DNA of 64,000 bases from Streptomyces sp. NRRL WC-3626 (GCF_000718785.1 NZ_JOCA01000002.1:62001-126000); one strand, 5' to 3'. Counted from the stretch's first letter, positions 1 through 9,040 are shown. The notes: a model not told the origin generated them from the letters alone. Program-made: numbers and translations.

Positions 1-694
1 CGACGGCCCTCTCCAGGTCATCCACGAGCGCGGTGAGCGTCGGCTCGCGCAACGCGGCCTCGCGGAACGCTCCGAGCGCGGCGAAGGCGGCTCCGATCGC
101 AGGCAGTCCCTTGCCCTGGACATCGCCGAAGAGCAGACGCGTGCCGTACGGCGAGGCCACCGCCTCGTAGATGTCTCCTCCTACCAGGCGGTCCTGTTCC
201 ACCGGCAGGTACAGGCCGTCAACGATCACCCGGTCGGTCAGGACGGGCAGCGGGCGCAGCACCTGCCGTTGCAGGGCGACAGCCGTGGACCGGACCCGGC
301 GGAGATCGTGCTCGCGCCGGATCCGCAAGTGGCAGGTCAGGACGCACAGCACGCCGAGTGCTGCGGCCAGCACCATGACGATCACGTAGTCGTACCACGA
401 CGGGAGTGGCCGGTAGATCAGTACTCCGGTGATGACGATCAACACCCAGCCGACCGCGTAGACGGTCTGCCGCACCGTGCCGATCGCCGCCGGGAAGGCC
501 GGCAGCAGGATCAAGAGGGGGGTGAGCCGCACGGTGCGGTCATCGATAGCCAGCTCCAGCGCCACGATCGGGATCGTCAGCGCGACCACATAGGCCATTG
601 GAGCCCTGACCGCGCTTGTGGGAATTGCCGCGCTCTCGGCGCGTGACGTCAGTGGCTCGTCGGCTGCGCGAGATGGCAAACGCCTGCGGAACAC
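1..694 (-). CDS. SpoIIE/PP2C-type membrane phosphatase, C-terminus cut by window edge
   Basis: The gene runs off the left end, so only the N-terminal part is seen. I place the start at the GTG at 694 because AAGGAGG lies 8 nt upstream. The in-frame ATG at 598 has no comparable site. After about 33 polar residues come three or four hydrophobic membrane segments (roughly residues 33-130), with Arg-rich turns. The PP2C/SpoIIE domain follows, with GGDIYE and GDVQGKG, the usual metal-binding motifs of this family. Such proteins dephosphorylate STAS-domain anti-anti-sigma factors or regulate partner-switching modules at the membrane. The next gene upstream on the same strand is another SpoIIE-type regulator 108 nt away, so the two may be co-transcribed. 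The partner is not identifiable here. Confidence 0.85.
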   Translation of the reverse strand, partial: MFRRRLPSRAADEPLTSRAESAAIPTSAVRAPMAYVVALTIPIVALELAIDDRTVRLTPLLILLPAFPAAIGTVRQTVYAVGWVLIVITGVLIYRPLPSWYDYVIVMVLAAALGVLCVLTCHLRIRREHDLRRVRSTAVALQRQVLRPLPVLTDRVIVDGLYLPVEQDRLVGGDIYEAVASPYGTRLLFGDVQGKGLPAIGAAFAALGAFREAALREPTLTALVDDLERAV

Positions 695-802
695 ACCACC
701 AGCCTCCTTCAGTTGTTCCGACCCGGCAATGGCGGACGTCGCACCCGGTTGGTGTGATCACTCACCTGCGTTCTCGAGCCGTTCGTGTCTGCACCCGCAG
801 GG

Positions 803-3304
803 TTACGGGTGCGGAGATGGGAGGGCTTGCTCGGTCCAGACGGTCTTGCCGTCCGGTGTATAGCGGGTGCCCCAGTTTCGGGAAAGTTGGGAGACGATGA
901 AGAGGCCGCGGCCCCCTTCGTCGACTGTGCGTGCATGGCGCAAGCGCGGTGCGTTGGCACCGTCGTCCTGGACCTCGCAGGTGAGGGCGCGCTCCTTGAT
1001 GATGCGCAGTTGCAGGGGTGGTGTGCCGTGGAGGAGGGCATTGGTGACCAGTTCGCTGACGATCAATTCTGTCGCGTAGGCGGTTTCGTCATCCACGCCC
1101 CACTCCGTGAGCTGGCGTCGGGCGTGGGCGCGCGCCGTACCGGCTGCCGTGGGGGCGTCGACCAGTCGCCAAGTCGCCACGTGATCGGAGGGGAAGGTGT
1201 GGGTGCGCCCGAGGAGGAGAACGGCGTCGCCAGGGCGGGTATCCCGGTACAGCCGGTACAGGGCGTCATCACACAGGTCCTGTAGCGGGCGGTCGGGATC
1301 GGTCAGCACCTGGCGCAGGGGGGACGGGTCGCCTGGGGGACGTGCCGCAGAGACGGGCAGGAGGGAGGTGGTGTAGAAGGCAAGGATGCTGCCGTCGGTG
1401 AGAGTGACCGTGGCCGTGTCGAAGGGCGGGCCCTCGGAGCTGCCCAGCAGGGGCCCGGCGGGAGAGTCGGGGATCTCGGTGGTGCCGTCGGGGCGGGCGA
1501 TGACGGGCGCGGGGTGGCCGGCCCGGGCAAACGTGCACGTGCGGGTGAGGGGGTCGTAAACGGCATACACGCAGCTCGCATTGAGCGCCTGCCCGTGCAT
1601 GGGGTCCCCGGGCGGGAGCGCCGCCCTCTCTTGGGCCAGGAGAATCGCGGTGTCGTTGAGGCGTGCGAGGAGCTCGTCGGCGTCCAGGTCCAGTGAGGCC
1701 AGGGAATGGATGACCGTTCGCAGCTGTCCCATGGTGGTGGCGGCGTGAATGCCCTGTCCGGTGACTTCACCGACCACCAGGGCGGTGCGGGCGCTGGACA
1801 GGGCGAAGGTGTCGAACCAGCCCCCTCCGCCCTCGTCGCCGGGCACGAGCAGGTGGGCGGATTCCACGGTGCTCTGCGAGGAAGGGCACGGAGGCAGCAG
1901 CCGACGTTGCAGGGTTGCGGCGATGGTGTGCTCGCGGGTGTAACGGCGGGCGTTGTCGATACACAAGGCTGTGTGGGCAGCCATTTCGAGGGTGAGAGCC
2001 ACTTCTCTCTCGTCGAAGGTGCCGGCTTGTTCGGTCCGGTAGAGGCTTACCAGCCCCAGCACGGTGCCGCGCAGGGTCAAAGGTGCGGCGAGGAGAGTGC
2101 GGAGGCCGGAGGCGCGGATGGCTTCGGCGCGCGCGGGGTCGGCCGCCAGCCAGGGCGTGTCGGAATCCAGGAGGACGAGGCGGGGTTTGAGATCGGCCAG
2201 GGCCCGGGCGTAGGGGGTCGAGAACGGCAGGCTGCGCACGTCGCCTACCGGATGTGCCTGGGTCTGATGCTCGTTGCCGCTGTGGCGGAAGGCGGCACGG
2301 CGCAGCGGCACGTCCCGCCCGAGGGGGCCGAGCGGGGGTTCCTCGCCGCGCAGCACGGCATCCACCACTTCGACCACCGCGACGTCCGCGAAGCCAGGCA
2401 CCACGGCCGCCACCAATTCCTGACAGCTGGCCACCACATTGAGGGTTCGGCCCACACCCTCCCGCACTCCGGCGAGGATCCGGAGCCGGGTGCGCGTCTT
2501 TTCGTATTCGGTGACATCGGCCACAGCCGCCGCAACCCCGAGGGTCGCCCCCAGCGAGTCCTGCAGACGGAAAGCCGAGACCAAGGCCGTGCAGCCTCGT
2601 CCCGGCGCGTCCTTGGGTTGCATGCTCACCACAAGCCCAGGCGCGGGGACTCCGCTCTGCAGCACCCCACGCAGCATGGCCTCCACCTCGTCAGGGGTGG
2701 ACAGACCGTAAGCGTCAGTAAGGCGGCGCTGCGCGAGTCGTTCGCCGGGCGCGCCGCACATGACCTGCGCCGCATTGTTGGCCGACACGATCCGCAGCCT
2801 CTTGTCCAGGACGTGCATCCCTACCGGTGCATGGGCGAACAGCGCCTCCAGTGCCGCCGACCCCACACCTGCCGGTCCGGTGGCTTCCTTCGCCGGCGCT
2901 TGGAAGACGGCCCAAGCCACTGAGCCGTCACGGCGCAGCAGGGGCCGCACGCGCAGGTCGGCGTCGACCGCGTGACCGTCTCGGTGCTGCAATACCGCCT
3001 CACCAGGGCCTGTCTCCGTCCCGGGCTGAGAGCTTGCCGGCGTTCGGCTGACCAGGTGTGTCGCCGACCTCCCGATCGCTTCATCCGCCGCCCGCCCCAG
3101 CAATTCCTCCGCTTCGTGGCTCCAGCGCACCACCACCCCCTCGGCGTCCACGACCATGAGCGGAGCATCGCGTGCCACAGCAACCACCTCCACCACCTCC
3201 AGCCTGACCTGCCGGGGGTGCAGATGCGACCGCTCTCGCGACGGTGCGGCTTTCGGCGGTGGCCCAACTGGTCGGTGCCACGGCCCCGCCCTGGATTCGG
3301 TCAT
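803..3304 (-). CDS. PAS-PAS-GAF-SpoIIE(PP2C)-HATPase regulator with degenerate phosphatase site
   Basis: This 833-residue soluble signalling protein has, in order, PAS (about 45-135), PAS-like (150-270), GAF (280-450), PP2C/SpoIIE (460-705) and a GHKL/anti-sigma ATPase domain (710-833). The ATPase N-box (SELVTNALLHG) and G-box (GGRGLFIVSQLS) are intact, so ATP binding and an anti-sigma-factor kinase role are plausible. In the phosphatase domain the expected GGDWYD is GGGGWFD (492-498), GDVxGHG is GEVTGQG (512-518), and the C-terminal DD pair is GD (692-693). Three metal-site positions have therefore changed, and this domain may be catalytically weak or dead. The start at 3304 has a poor ribosome binding site, and a start about 30 codons in is possible. 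PAS and GAF suggest ligand, redox or light sensing upstream of a sigma-factor switch. Confidence 0.9.
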   Translation of the reverse strand: MTESRAGPWHRPVGPPPKAAPSRERSHLHPRQVRLEVVEVVAVARDAPLMVVDAEGVVVRWSHEAEELLGRAADEAIGRSATHLVSRTPASSQPGTETGPGEAVLQHRDGHAVDADLRVRPLLRRDGSVAWAVFQAPAKEATGPAGVGSAALEALFAHAPVGMHVLDKRLRIVSANNAAQVMCGAPGERLAQRRLTDAYGLSTPDEVEAMLRGVLQSGVPAPGLVVSMQPKDAPGRGCTALVSAFRLQDSLGATLGVAAAVADVTEYEKTRTRLRILAGVREGVGRTLNVVASCQELVAAVVPGFADVAVVEVVDAVLRGEEPPLGPLGRDVPLRRAAFRHSGNEHQTQAHPVGDVRSLPFSTPYARALADLKPRLVLLDSDTPWLAADPARAEAIRASGLRTLLAAPLTLRGTVLGLVSLYRTEQAGTFDEREVALTLEMAAHTALCIDNARRYTREHTIAATLQRRLLPPCPSSQSTVESAHLLVPGDEGGGGWFDTFALSSARTALVVGEVTGQGIHAATTMGQLRTVIHSLASLDLDADELLARLNDTAILLAQERAALPPGDPMHGQALNASCVYAVYDPLTRTCTFARAGHPAPVIARPDGTTEIPDSPAGPLLGSSEGPPFDTATVTLTDGSILAFYTTSLLPVSAARPPGDPSPLRQVLTDPDRPLQDLCDDALYRLYRDTRPGDAVLLLGRTHTFPSDHVATWRLVDAPTAAGTARAHARRQLTEWGVDDETAYATELIVSELVTNALLHGTPPLQLRIIKERALTCEVQDDGANAPRLRHARTVDEGGRGLFIVSQLSRNWGTRYTPDGKTVWTEQALPSPHP

Positions 3305-3535
3305 GGCCCGCGGGCCAGGGAGCAGCCGACGCCGGTACTCCTCTCAGCACGTGCCGTCTCGGCACGCCGTGCCAGGGTGCACGGTGCGGCAGCCGTGCCC
3401 GCCGCACTACAGTCCGCCCGTTCGATACCTGCCCGCTGCGTGGGTGACCCGCCTGGGGAGCACTCACGGTGTCGGACCGATGCGCAACGTTCGGTGGCGG
3501 CCGCCGCACGGAAAGTGCCTGCGCGCAGGCGGTGC

Positions 3536-3772
3536 TCAATGCAACCTCCAGGTGAACTTCCCGCCGCCCACCCACCGAACCACGCTTGGGTCATCGAGAT
3601 CGTGGACCGTGATGCCTGTGGCATGAGCGGCGACGAGCACGTCCGTCATCGACGTTGCCTCACCGACCACTTCCCCGTCGATCTCCACAATGCGAAAGGG
3701 AGGATCACCGGGCTGTACTCCCAGCACGGTGATCCGCGGTGTCGAGATATAAGGGCTCGCACTCTCGGTCAT
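3536..3772 (-). CDS. Small conserved-looking hypothetical protein (78 aa)
   Basis: I do not recognise this family. It is a 78-residue, acidic-to-neutral protein with no membrane segment or signal peptide. Alternating hydrophobic residues (ITVLGV, FRIVEIDGEVV, GITVHDL) suggest a small beta-rich fold. The C-terminus is WVGGGKFTWRLH. Codon use at the third position is strongly G/C, as in the neighbours, which supports coding. It sits alone on the minus strand between a PP2C regulator downstream and the terminator of the TrkA gene upstream, so it is probably transcribed from its own promoter in 3773-3870. A role in the stress island is only guilt by association. Confidence 0.6.
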   Translation of the reverse strand: MTESASPYISTPRITVLGVQPGDPPFRIVEIDGEVVGEATSMTDVLVAAHATGITVHDLDDPSVVRWVGGGKFTWRLH

Positions 3773-3870
3773 GCAAAGACGGGTTCCACTTGGCGGCCGT
3801 CAATATGCCCGGCGGAAGGGTCTGTAAATCGGTGCCTGTCACCAGCACCCGCCCGGCTGCGCAAACATCC

Positions 3871-3910
3871 GCCACCCGTGGCTTCGGTCTTGACCGAAGC
3901 CACGGGTGGC
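3871..3910 (-). terminator. Perfect 18-bp stem-loop terminator
   Basis: Positions 3871-3888 and 3893-3910 are exact reverse complements (18 bp) around a 4-base CTTG loop. It lies 16 nt beyond the stop of the TrkA-like gene at 3927, so it most likely ends the minus-strand transcript of the ATPase/TrkA genes. There is no clear U-tract, which is usual for Streptomyces terminators. Confidence 0.85.
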
Positions 3911-3926
3911 GGGCGGGGTGCCCTGC

Positions 3927-4583
3927 TTACTGGAACGCGGCGTGGATTTCCTCCTCCGTCGCCGTGTGGGAGACCAGGAGGATTTCGTCGCCGGGCATCA
4001 GTTGTGTCTGTTCGGTGGGGACAGTGGGTTGACCGGCTCGGATGACGGTGGCGATGACGGTGCCTGTGGGGAGGCGGATGTCGGCGAGGGTGCGGCCGAC
4101 GACGTGGGACTGCGCAGTGATCGCGGTTTCGATCACATTCACGCCTGCCTTGCTCAGCCGGAGAAGCGCCACGGTGTCGGTGGCGCCGGTTGCCTCCTCG
4201 ATCAGGGAGATCAGGGGGCCCGTAGCGGGAACGGCCACGTCGACGCCCCAGCGGCGATCGAACAGCCAGGTGTTCTCCTCGTCGTTGACGCGGGCTGCTA
4301 CACGGGGGACGGCGAATCTACGTTTCGCGAGCAGGCTGATGACGAGGTTGTCCTCGTCGCCTCCGGTGGCTGCGATGACGAGGTCGGTGGTGTGCGCCCC
4401 AGCGTGCTCGAGGAGGGGCGCCTCGCAGGCGTCTCCCGCGACGAGCCGCACGGGGAGATGGCCTTCGAGCTCGGCGATGCGGTCCTCGTCCAGGTCGACG
4501 AGGGTGACGTCGTTATGGGCTGCGGCGAGGACCTGGGCGATCTGGGCGCCGAGGCGGCCTGCACCGGCCACGAGCACTTTCAT
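3927..4583 (-). CDS. TrkA-family potassium uptake regulatory protein (second of pair)
   Basis: This 218-residue protein has an N-terminal RCK/TrkA-N Rossmann domain (GAGRLGAQIA near the start, acidic residue at the end of beta 2 in VDLDED) for NAD(H) or nucleotide binding. It is followed by a TrkA-C domain (about 140-215, ending MPGDEILLVSHT). Proteins like this are cytoplasmic gating subunits of Trk/Ktr potassium transporters. Its ATG overlaps the TGA of the preceding TrkA-like gene (ATGA), so the two are translationally coupled and may form a hetero-oligomer. No Trk/Ktr membrane subunit is in the window. The partner channel must lie elsewhere, or these proteins act on the neighbouring cation ATPase, which is inference. 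Confidence 0.9.
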   Translation of the reverse strand: MKVLVAGAGRLGAQIAQVLAAAHNDVTLVDLDEDRIAELEGHLPVRLVAGDACEAPLLEHAGAHTTDLVIAATGGDEDNLVISLLAKRRFAVPRVAARVNDEENTWLFDRRWGVDVAVPATGPLISLIEEATGATDTVALLRLSKAGVNVIETAITAQSHVVGRTLADIRLPTGTVIATVIRAGQPTVPTEQTQLMPGDEILLVSHTATEEEIHAAFQ

Positions 4584-5239
4584 GTCCCGAGCTCCTTGTC
4601 CAGAAAGCCCCGTAGGCGGCCCAGAGCGGTGGCGGCAACAGCGAACGTGACCAGGTCGCCTGGAACCGCCAGTGTGCTGTGGGCGGGGACGAACGAATGG
4701 CCGGCGCGGGTGGCTTCCACGACGCGGATCTCGCCGTCCACATCCAGTTCGGCCAGCCGCCGCCCGGTGAAGTAGGCGGGCAGTTCGGAGCGGATCAGCA
4801 GGGTCTCACCGTTGCCGAAGCTGATCTCGGGGGTGAGATGTCGGTGCAGGAGCATCTGGTGGATCTGATGTACGGCCCAGCTCACGCTGGCGATGGTGGG
4901 GATGCCGAGATCGCGGTAGATGTCGGCGCGGCGGGGGTCGAAGATATGGGCGAGGACGATCGGTACTCGGTAGACCTCCTTCGCCGTCCGGGCGCTGACG
5001 ACGTTGCTGCTGTCGCCCGAGGTGACGGCGACGAACGCGTCCGCGTGCTCGATTCCCACGGAGTCCAGCAGAGGGCGGCTGAACCCGTTGCCCTGGTGGA
5101 ACTGGCCGCTGAAACCGGCGGACAGGCGTCTGCGGGCCTGGGGTCTGCGGTCGATGATGTGCACGTCATGGCCCTCGGTGGCGAGCCGGTCGGCAAGTGA
5201 GGAGCCCACCCGCCCACAGCCCACGATGATCACCCTCAT
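4580..5239 (-). CDS. TrkA-family potassium uptake regulatory protein (first of pair)
   Basis: This 219-residue protein has a TrkA-N Rossmann domain (VGCGRVGSSLA at the start, HIIDR at the end of beta 2) and a C-terminal TrkA-C-like half (about 135-215). I chose the ATG at 5239 because AGGAAGG lies about 9 nt upstream. An alternative ATG at 5248 is too close to that site. The start overlaps or abuts the end of the P-type ATPase gene (stop at 5245), and the gene is followed by a second TrkA-like gene with a 4-nt overlap. The three genes are one operon for monovalent or divalent cation homeostasis. The paralogues differ enough to suggest distinct subunits rather than a recent duplication. Confidence 0.88.
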   Translation of the reverse strand: MRVIIVGCGRVGSSLADRLATEGHDVHIIDRRPQARRRLSAGFSGQFHQGNGFSRPLLDSVGIEHADAFVAVTSGDSSNVVSARTAKEVYRVPIVLAHIFDPRRADIYRDLGIPTIASVSWAVHQIHQMLLHRHLTPEISFGNGETLLIRSELPAYFTGRRLAELDVDGEIRVVEATRAGHSFVPAHSTLAVPGDLVTFAVAATALGRLRGFLDKELGT

Positions 5240-5244
5240 CGCTG

Positions 5245-8067
5245 TCATCCCTTCCTGCCCAGTGGGCGGGAGCGTCGGCGCAGCCACCACTTGCGGGCTT
5301 CCTCCGCACCCAGCAGCACTGCGCCGAATCCGGCCAGAACCGCCCAGTCGGCTACGGCCAGCGGCGCGGTGTTGAACACGTCCTGCAGCGTGGGCACGTA
5401 ACTGATCGCGGCCATCAGGGCCACCCCGACGAGTCCCGCGGCGAGCAGTCTCGGATTGGACAGCACTCCGATCCGGAAGACACTCTGCCGGTCCGTACGC
5501 ACGGCCAGGGCCACGAAGAACTGACTGAGCACGATGCCCGCGTGGACCATCGTGACCGCCTCCCGGTACACGGGATTGTCTTCGGTGAAGTCGGCGTACG
5601 GAATCCCCGAGGCGCCGATGTGCCAGAAGAACACCACGCACACACCGAGCGCCTGGATGCCGCCCAGGAAGAGAATCCGTCGCACCACGGCCGCCGAGAA
5701 CAAGGGCTCGCGCCGGGAACGGGGCGGGCGGTCCATGACATCGGGCTCGGGCGGCTCCGCGCCCAGTGCCAGTGCGGGCAGGACGTCCGAGCCGAGATCG
5801 ATCGCAAGAATCTGCACCGCGCTGATCGGAACCAGCGGGAACCCTGTGAACGTCGCGGCCAGGACCGGCACGAGCTCGCCGATGTTGCTGGTGAAGACGT
5901 AGACGAGGAACTTGCGGATGTTCTGGTAGACGGATCGGCCCAGCTTCACTGCTGCGGCGATGGAGGCGAACGAGTCGTCCAGCAGCACCATCGCCGCGGC
6001 CTCGCGCGCGACGTCCGTGCCCGACGCGCCCATCGCAACGCCGATGTCCGCGTGTTTCAGCGCGGGGGCGTCATTCGCGCCGTCGCCCGTCACAGCGACC
6101 ACCTCACCCCGGCGCTGCAGGGCAGCGACCACCCGCATCTTGTGCTCGGGGCTCACCCTGCACAGCAGCAGTTCCGTCGGCTCCCCGAGCAGCGCGTCAA
6201 GCGCGCCGTCGTCCAGCGCGTCGAGCCCGCTGCCGGTGACGACGGTGGGGGCGGGCTGCCGCACGATCCCCACACGGCGCGCCACGGCCTCCGCGGTCAG
6301 CGGGTGGTCTCCGGTGACCATCACGATGCGGATACCGGCGCGCCGTACCGCGCGGACCGACTCGCTGACCTCCGGCCGCGGCGGGTCGAGCATGCCGACC
6401 AGCCCCAAGAGCGTCAGCCCGGCCTCGGCTTCCTCCCGTGCGGGACGGGGATCGGGAAGTGTCCGGGAGGCGACCGCCAGTACGCGCAGCCCTTGGGAGG
6501 CCAGGTCGTCGTGCGCCGTGGTGACCGCAGCCCGCAACCGGGCTGTCAGGGCCTGTGGTCCGCCCTGCCAGTAGATGCCGGTGCAGCGGGTGAGCAGTTC
6601 CTGGGGAGCGCCCTTGACGTAGGCGAGCCACTCGCCGTCCGCACCGCGGTGGACGGTGCTCATCAGCTTGCGGGTGGAATCGAAGGGGAACTCGGTCACC
6701 CGCGGTGTGGCGGCCTCCTGCGCGGTCACGTCCAGGCCGGCCTTGGCCGCGACCACCAGCAGCGCTCCCTCGGTGGTGTCACCGAGCACCCGCCATCCCG
6801 CACGATCCGGCTGGCGGGACCTCGCCGCGTCAGCCAAGGGTGGTACCAGCCTGGCGTTGCAGCACAGGGCCGCCACCCGCAGCATTTCGTGTACCGGTCC
6901 CGGGTCCGCCACCTGGCCCGTCGGTTCGTATCCCACCCCGGAGACGGAGTGCGCGGTGCCGTCGGCCCACATCTGCACGACCGTCATTTCCGCCTGTGTC
7001 AGCGTCCCCGTCTTGTCCGTGCACACGACGGTGGTGGACCCGAGCGTCTCCACGGCCAGCAGCTTCTTGATCAGCGCATGCCGACGTGCCATGCGCCGTA
7101 CGCCGATCGCCAGCGATACGGACAGCGTCGCGGGAAGGCCCTCCGGCACCAGCGCGACCATCACCCCGAGCGCGAACACGAAGGTTTCGACGAGGGGGTC
7201 CCCGGCGGGCAGTCGGACGGCGAACAGCACGGCCCCGATCGCCAACGCGGCCCCCGCCACGCGCCGGGCCATGGTGGCGACCTGGTGCTGAAGAGGGGTC
7301 TTCTGCCGCGGGGCGGCAGCGGTGAGCCGGAAGATGCGCCCGAACTCGGTCGCCGCGCCGGTGGCGAACACCACGGCTTTCCCGGAGCCGGTCACCACGT
7401 CGGTCCCCATGAACACGCAGTTGCGCGCCTGCAGCAGCGGACCGGATGCCACGGCTTCGTCGGTACGGCCCACTGCATCGCTCTCCCCCGTCAGAGCAGC
7501 ATTGTTCACCGAGACGGCGTGTGCCTCGGTCAGGCGGCAATCGGCCGGCACGGCATCCCCCGCCTCAAGCACCACCACATCGCCGGGCACCAAGTCCTGC
7601 ACGGGCAGTTCCCGCCGTTCACCCTGGCGCAGCACCCTGCAGGTGTGCGGCACCATCGCCTGGAGGGACTCGGCCGTGCGCTCGGCGGAGTACTCCTGTG
7701 CGAACCCGATCGCAGCGTTCAGCACCACCACGCCGAGGATCGCCACTGCCAGCTGCAGCGTGCCGGCGTCCCGGGGCTGTTGCAGTTCGTAGGCCAAAAG
7801 CGTGATCCCGGCGGCGACGAGCAGTACGACCGCGAAAAGATCGGTGAACTGCGCCGCGAACTGACGCCACAGCCCCTGTCGCCGCGGGCGCGGCAGTTCG
7901 TTGGCCCCGTACCGCTCGCGCCGTTCTGCCGCATCCGTCGGAGACAGCCCACGGGGCGAGGTGTCCAGCGCCGCGAAGACCTCCGTCGGCCCCATGTTCT
8001 GCACGGACCGGCCAGTCTGCTTCCGACCACCGCCGTCAGGTGTCAGTACGTCCGTGTCCGTACTCAT
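5245..8067 (-). CDS. Cation-transporting P-type ATPase (P2-type)
   Basis: This is a membrane ion pump of about 940 residues. It has an N-terminal cation-ATPase domain, an actuator loop with ALTGES, TM4 with PEGLP, the phosphorylated Asp in DKTGTLT, and the hinge TGDGANDAPALK. The C-terminal block has six hydrophobic segments, with SNIGELVPV in TM5 and DLGSDVLPALAL in TM6, as in P2-type Ca2+/monovalent pumps. The ion cannot be fixed from sequence. I chose the ATG at 8067, which overlaps the stop of a chimeric ORF as TGATG, suggesting translational coupling. A start at 8127 is possible but has no ribosome binding site. The two coupled trkA-like genes downstream point to a cation-homeostasis operon. 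Confidence 0.93.
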   Translation of the reverse strand: MSTDTDVLTPDGGGRKQTGRSVQNMGPTEVFAALDTSPRGLSPTDAAERRERYGANELPRPRRQGLWRQFAAQFTDLFAVVLLVAAGITLLAYELQQPRDAGTLQLAVAILGVVVLNAAIGFAQEYSAERTAESLQAMVPHTCRVLRQGERRELPVQDLVPGDVVVLEAGDAVPADCRLTEAHAVSVNNAALTGESDAVGRTDEAVASGPLLQARNCVFMGTDVVTGSGKAVVFATGAATEFGRIFRLTAAAPRQKTPLQHQVATMARRVAGAALAIGAVLFAVRLPAGDPLVETFVFALGVMVALVPEGLPATLSVSLAIGVRRMARRHALIKKLLAVETLGSTTVVCTDKTGTLTQAEMTVVQMWADGTAHSVSGVGYEPTGQVADPGPVHEMLRVAALCCNARLVPPLADAARSRQPDRAGWRVLGDTTEGALLVVAAKAGLDVTAQEAATPRVTEFPFDSTRKLMSTVHRGADGEWLAYVKGAPQELLTRCTGIYWQGGPQALTARLRAAVTTAHDDLASQGLRVLAVASRTLPDPRPAREEAEAGLTLLGLVGMLDPPRPEVSESVRAVRRAGIRIVMVTGDHPLTAEAVARRVGIVRQPAPTVVTGSGLDALDDGALDALLGEPTELLLCRVSPEHKMRVVAALQRRGEVVAVTGDGANDAPALKHADIGVAMGASGTDVAREAAAMVLLDDSFASIAAAVKLGRSVYQNIRKFLVYVFTSNIGELVPVLAATFTGFPLVPISAVQILAIDLGSDVLPALALGAEPPEPDVMDRPPRSRREPLFSAAVVRRILFLGGIQALGVCVVFFWHIGASGIPYADFTEDNPVYREAVTMVHAGIVLSQFFVALAVRTDRQSVFRIGVLSNPRLLAAGLVGVALMAAISYVPTLQDVFNTAPLAVADWAVLAGFGAVLLGAEEARKWWLRRRSRPLGRKG

Positions 8068-8486
8068 CACTTCGGCCGGCGTCTCATATCGCGCTGCGAT
8101 TCTGGGGGACGGCTGTCTGGCATCCAACCGGCAGCCGCCCGTCGTCCGTCCCCCACCTGAAGGGGGCTGCGGGCAAAGCGACGTCGGCGCGGCGGACGGC
8201 CTCGGTCAGGAAGAGTTCCCTGGGGGAACAACCGCGATGGGGCAGGCCGCATGGTGCACGGCCGCACGGAGCACGAGCCTGGCTTGCGACGCCGGGGCGC
8301 CCCGATGGCTGGGTCTGCCAACGACCAGCAGTCCCACTTTCTCCGCGTCGAGTGGGGCGGCGCTGAGCCGATCGTCTTGTGGTGGGAGGTGGTCAGCCAT
8401 GCCACCACTATCCTGCCGCCCCGCGGGCGCCCGGCATGGCGGCGGGCGCCGGATACGGCCGTTCCGGTCCTGCCCGTCGTTGTCAC
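8067..8486 (-). pseudogene. Chimeric remnant: ctaD 5' end joined to out-of-frame USP 3' end
   Basis: The first 40 codons (GTG at 8486, strong AGGAGG site) match the N-terminus of the full ctaD at 15813 ([14 protein letters not shown]). Homology is also visible at DNA level from about 8366 to 8580, including the upstream region (TGCGG then ATTCCTCCA). At about 8357-8367 the ctaD similarity stops abruptly and a universal stress protein 3' end begins in another frame. The resulting 139-residue ORF is open and its TGA overlaps the ATPase start. It could still be translated as a leader that couples to the ATPase, but it has no expected enzyme function. It probably arose by recombination between a duplicated ctaD promoter and a USP gene. 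Confidence 0.75.
8206..8362 (-). pseudogene. C-terminal remnant of a universal stress protein
   Basis: In the frame ending at 8206 the translation reads LLVVGRPSHRGAP, then AAVHHAACPIAVVP. This is nearly the same as the C-terminus of the double USP at 12557-13423 (LLVVGRRRHRGAL, AAVHHAACPIAVVP). The DNA similarity covers about 150 bases and includes the nucleotide-binding tail of the Usp fold. The N-terminal three quarters are missing, and ctaD-derived DNA sits in their place. It is a fossil of duplication and deletion, not a functional gene. Confidence 0.75.
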
Positions 8487-8699
8487 TGGGACCTCCTGCG
8501 GTTACGCGAGCACCTGGCGACCAGCATGGCGTCACCTCCGGTGGAATTGCGGCATTCCTCCACTCGGGGGGTGTTATGTGTCCACGGATGTCTCCGGACA
8601 CGCGGTGCTGACGCTCTCCGGGGTGCCCGTATGTCTTTGGTCAAGCTGGTCGGGTATTGCTTCGGAGCGTCTGGAACGATGTGTCCGTGCATGCCGGTG

Positions 8700-9040
8700 A
8701 TCAGCTTGGCGAGGGTGTCCCCGCGCCGTGGTCCCTGGAACGACGATCGTCGTGCGCCTGGTCGCCGAGGATCCCGAAGGCGAGCAGCACCATGTCGACG
8801 TCGCCTTCCGTGGTGAAGATGTCCTTGATGAGCCGCTCGGCCATCCGTGGTGCCTTCGGCCGCTGCAGGGGTGACCAGCCTGTGTCGGCCTGCCTTGCGG
8901 ATTTGGGCCGGTGACCCGAACTGTTCCAGGACCGTGAGGACGGTCGGTTGCTGAAACCGCAGCTCCAGGACCCGTTCCAGCGAGGGATGGATCTGGGTCA
9001 GCAGGCCGTGAAGCCGGCTTGCAATCCGTGCGTGCCTCGC
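8700..9040 (-). pseudogene. IS110-family transposase remnant
   Basis: One frame reads RIASRLHGLLTQIHPSLERV and then FGSPAQIRKAGRHRLV. A second frame continues RPKAPRMAERLIKDIFT. This order and wording are characteristic of the central part of IS110-family (DEDD plus Ser) transposases in Streptomyces. The frame change near 8865, the missing catalytic N-terminus and C-terminus, and the absence of recognisable ends show that it is dead. Boundaries are approximate. It lies next to the ctaD/USP chimera, so this interval was probably rearranged by past insertion-element activity. Confidence 0.65.

Noticed and set aside
5542-8160. 872-residue plus-strand ORF opposite the P-type ATPase
   Set aside because: It is antisense to an unmistakable ATPase, and has low-complexity Arg/His/Gly-rich composition from high-GC codon bias.
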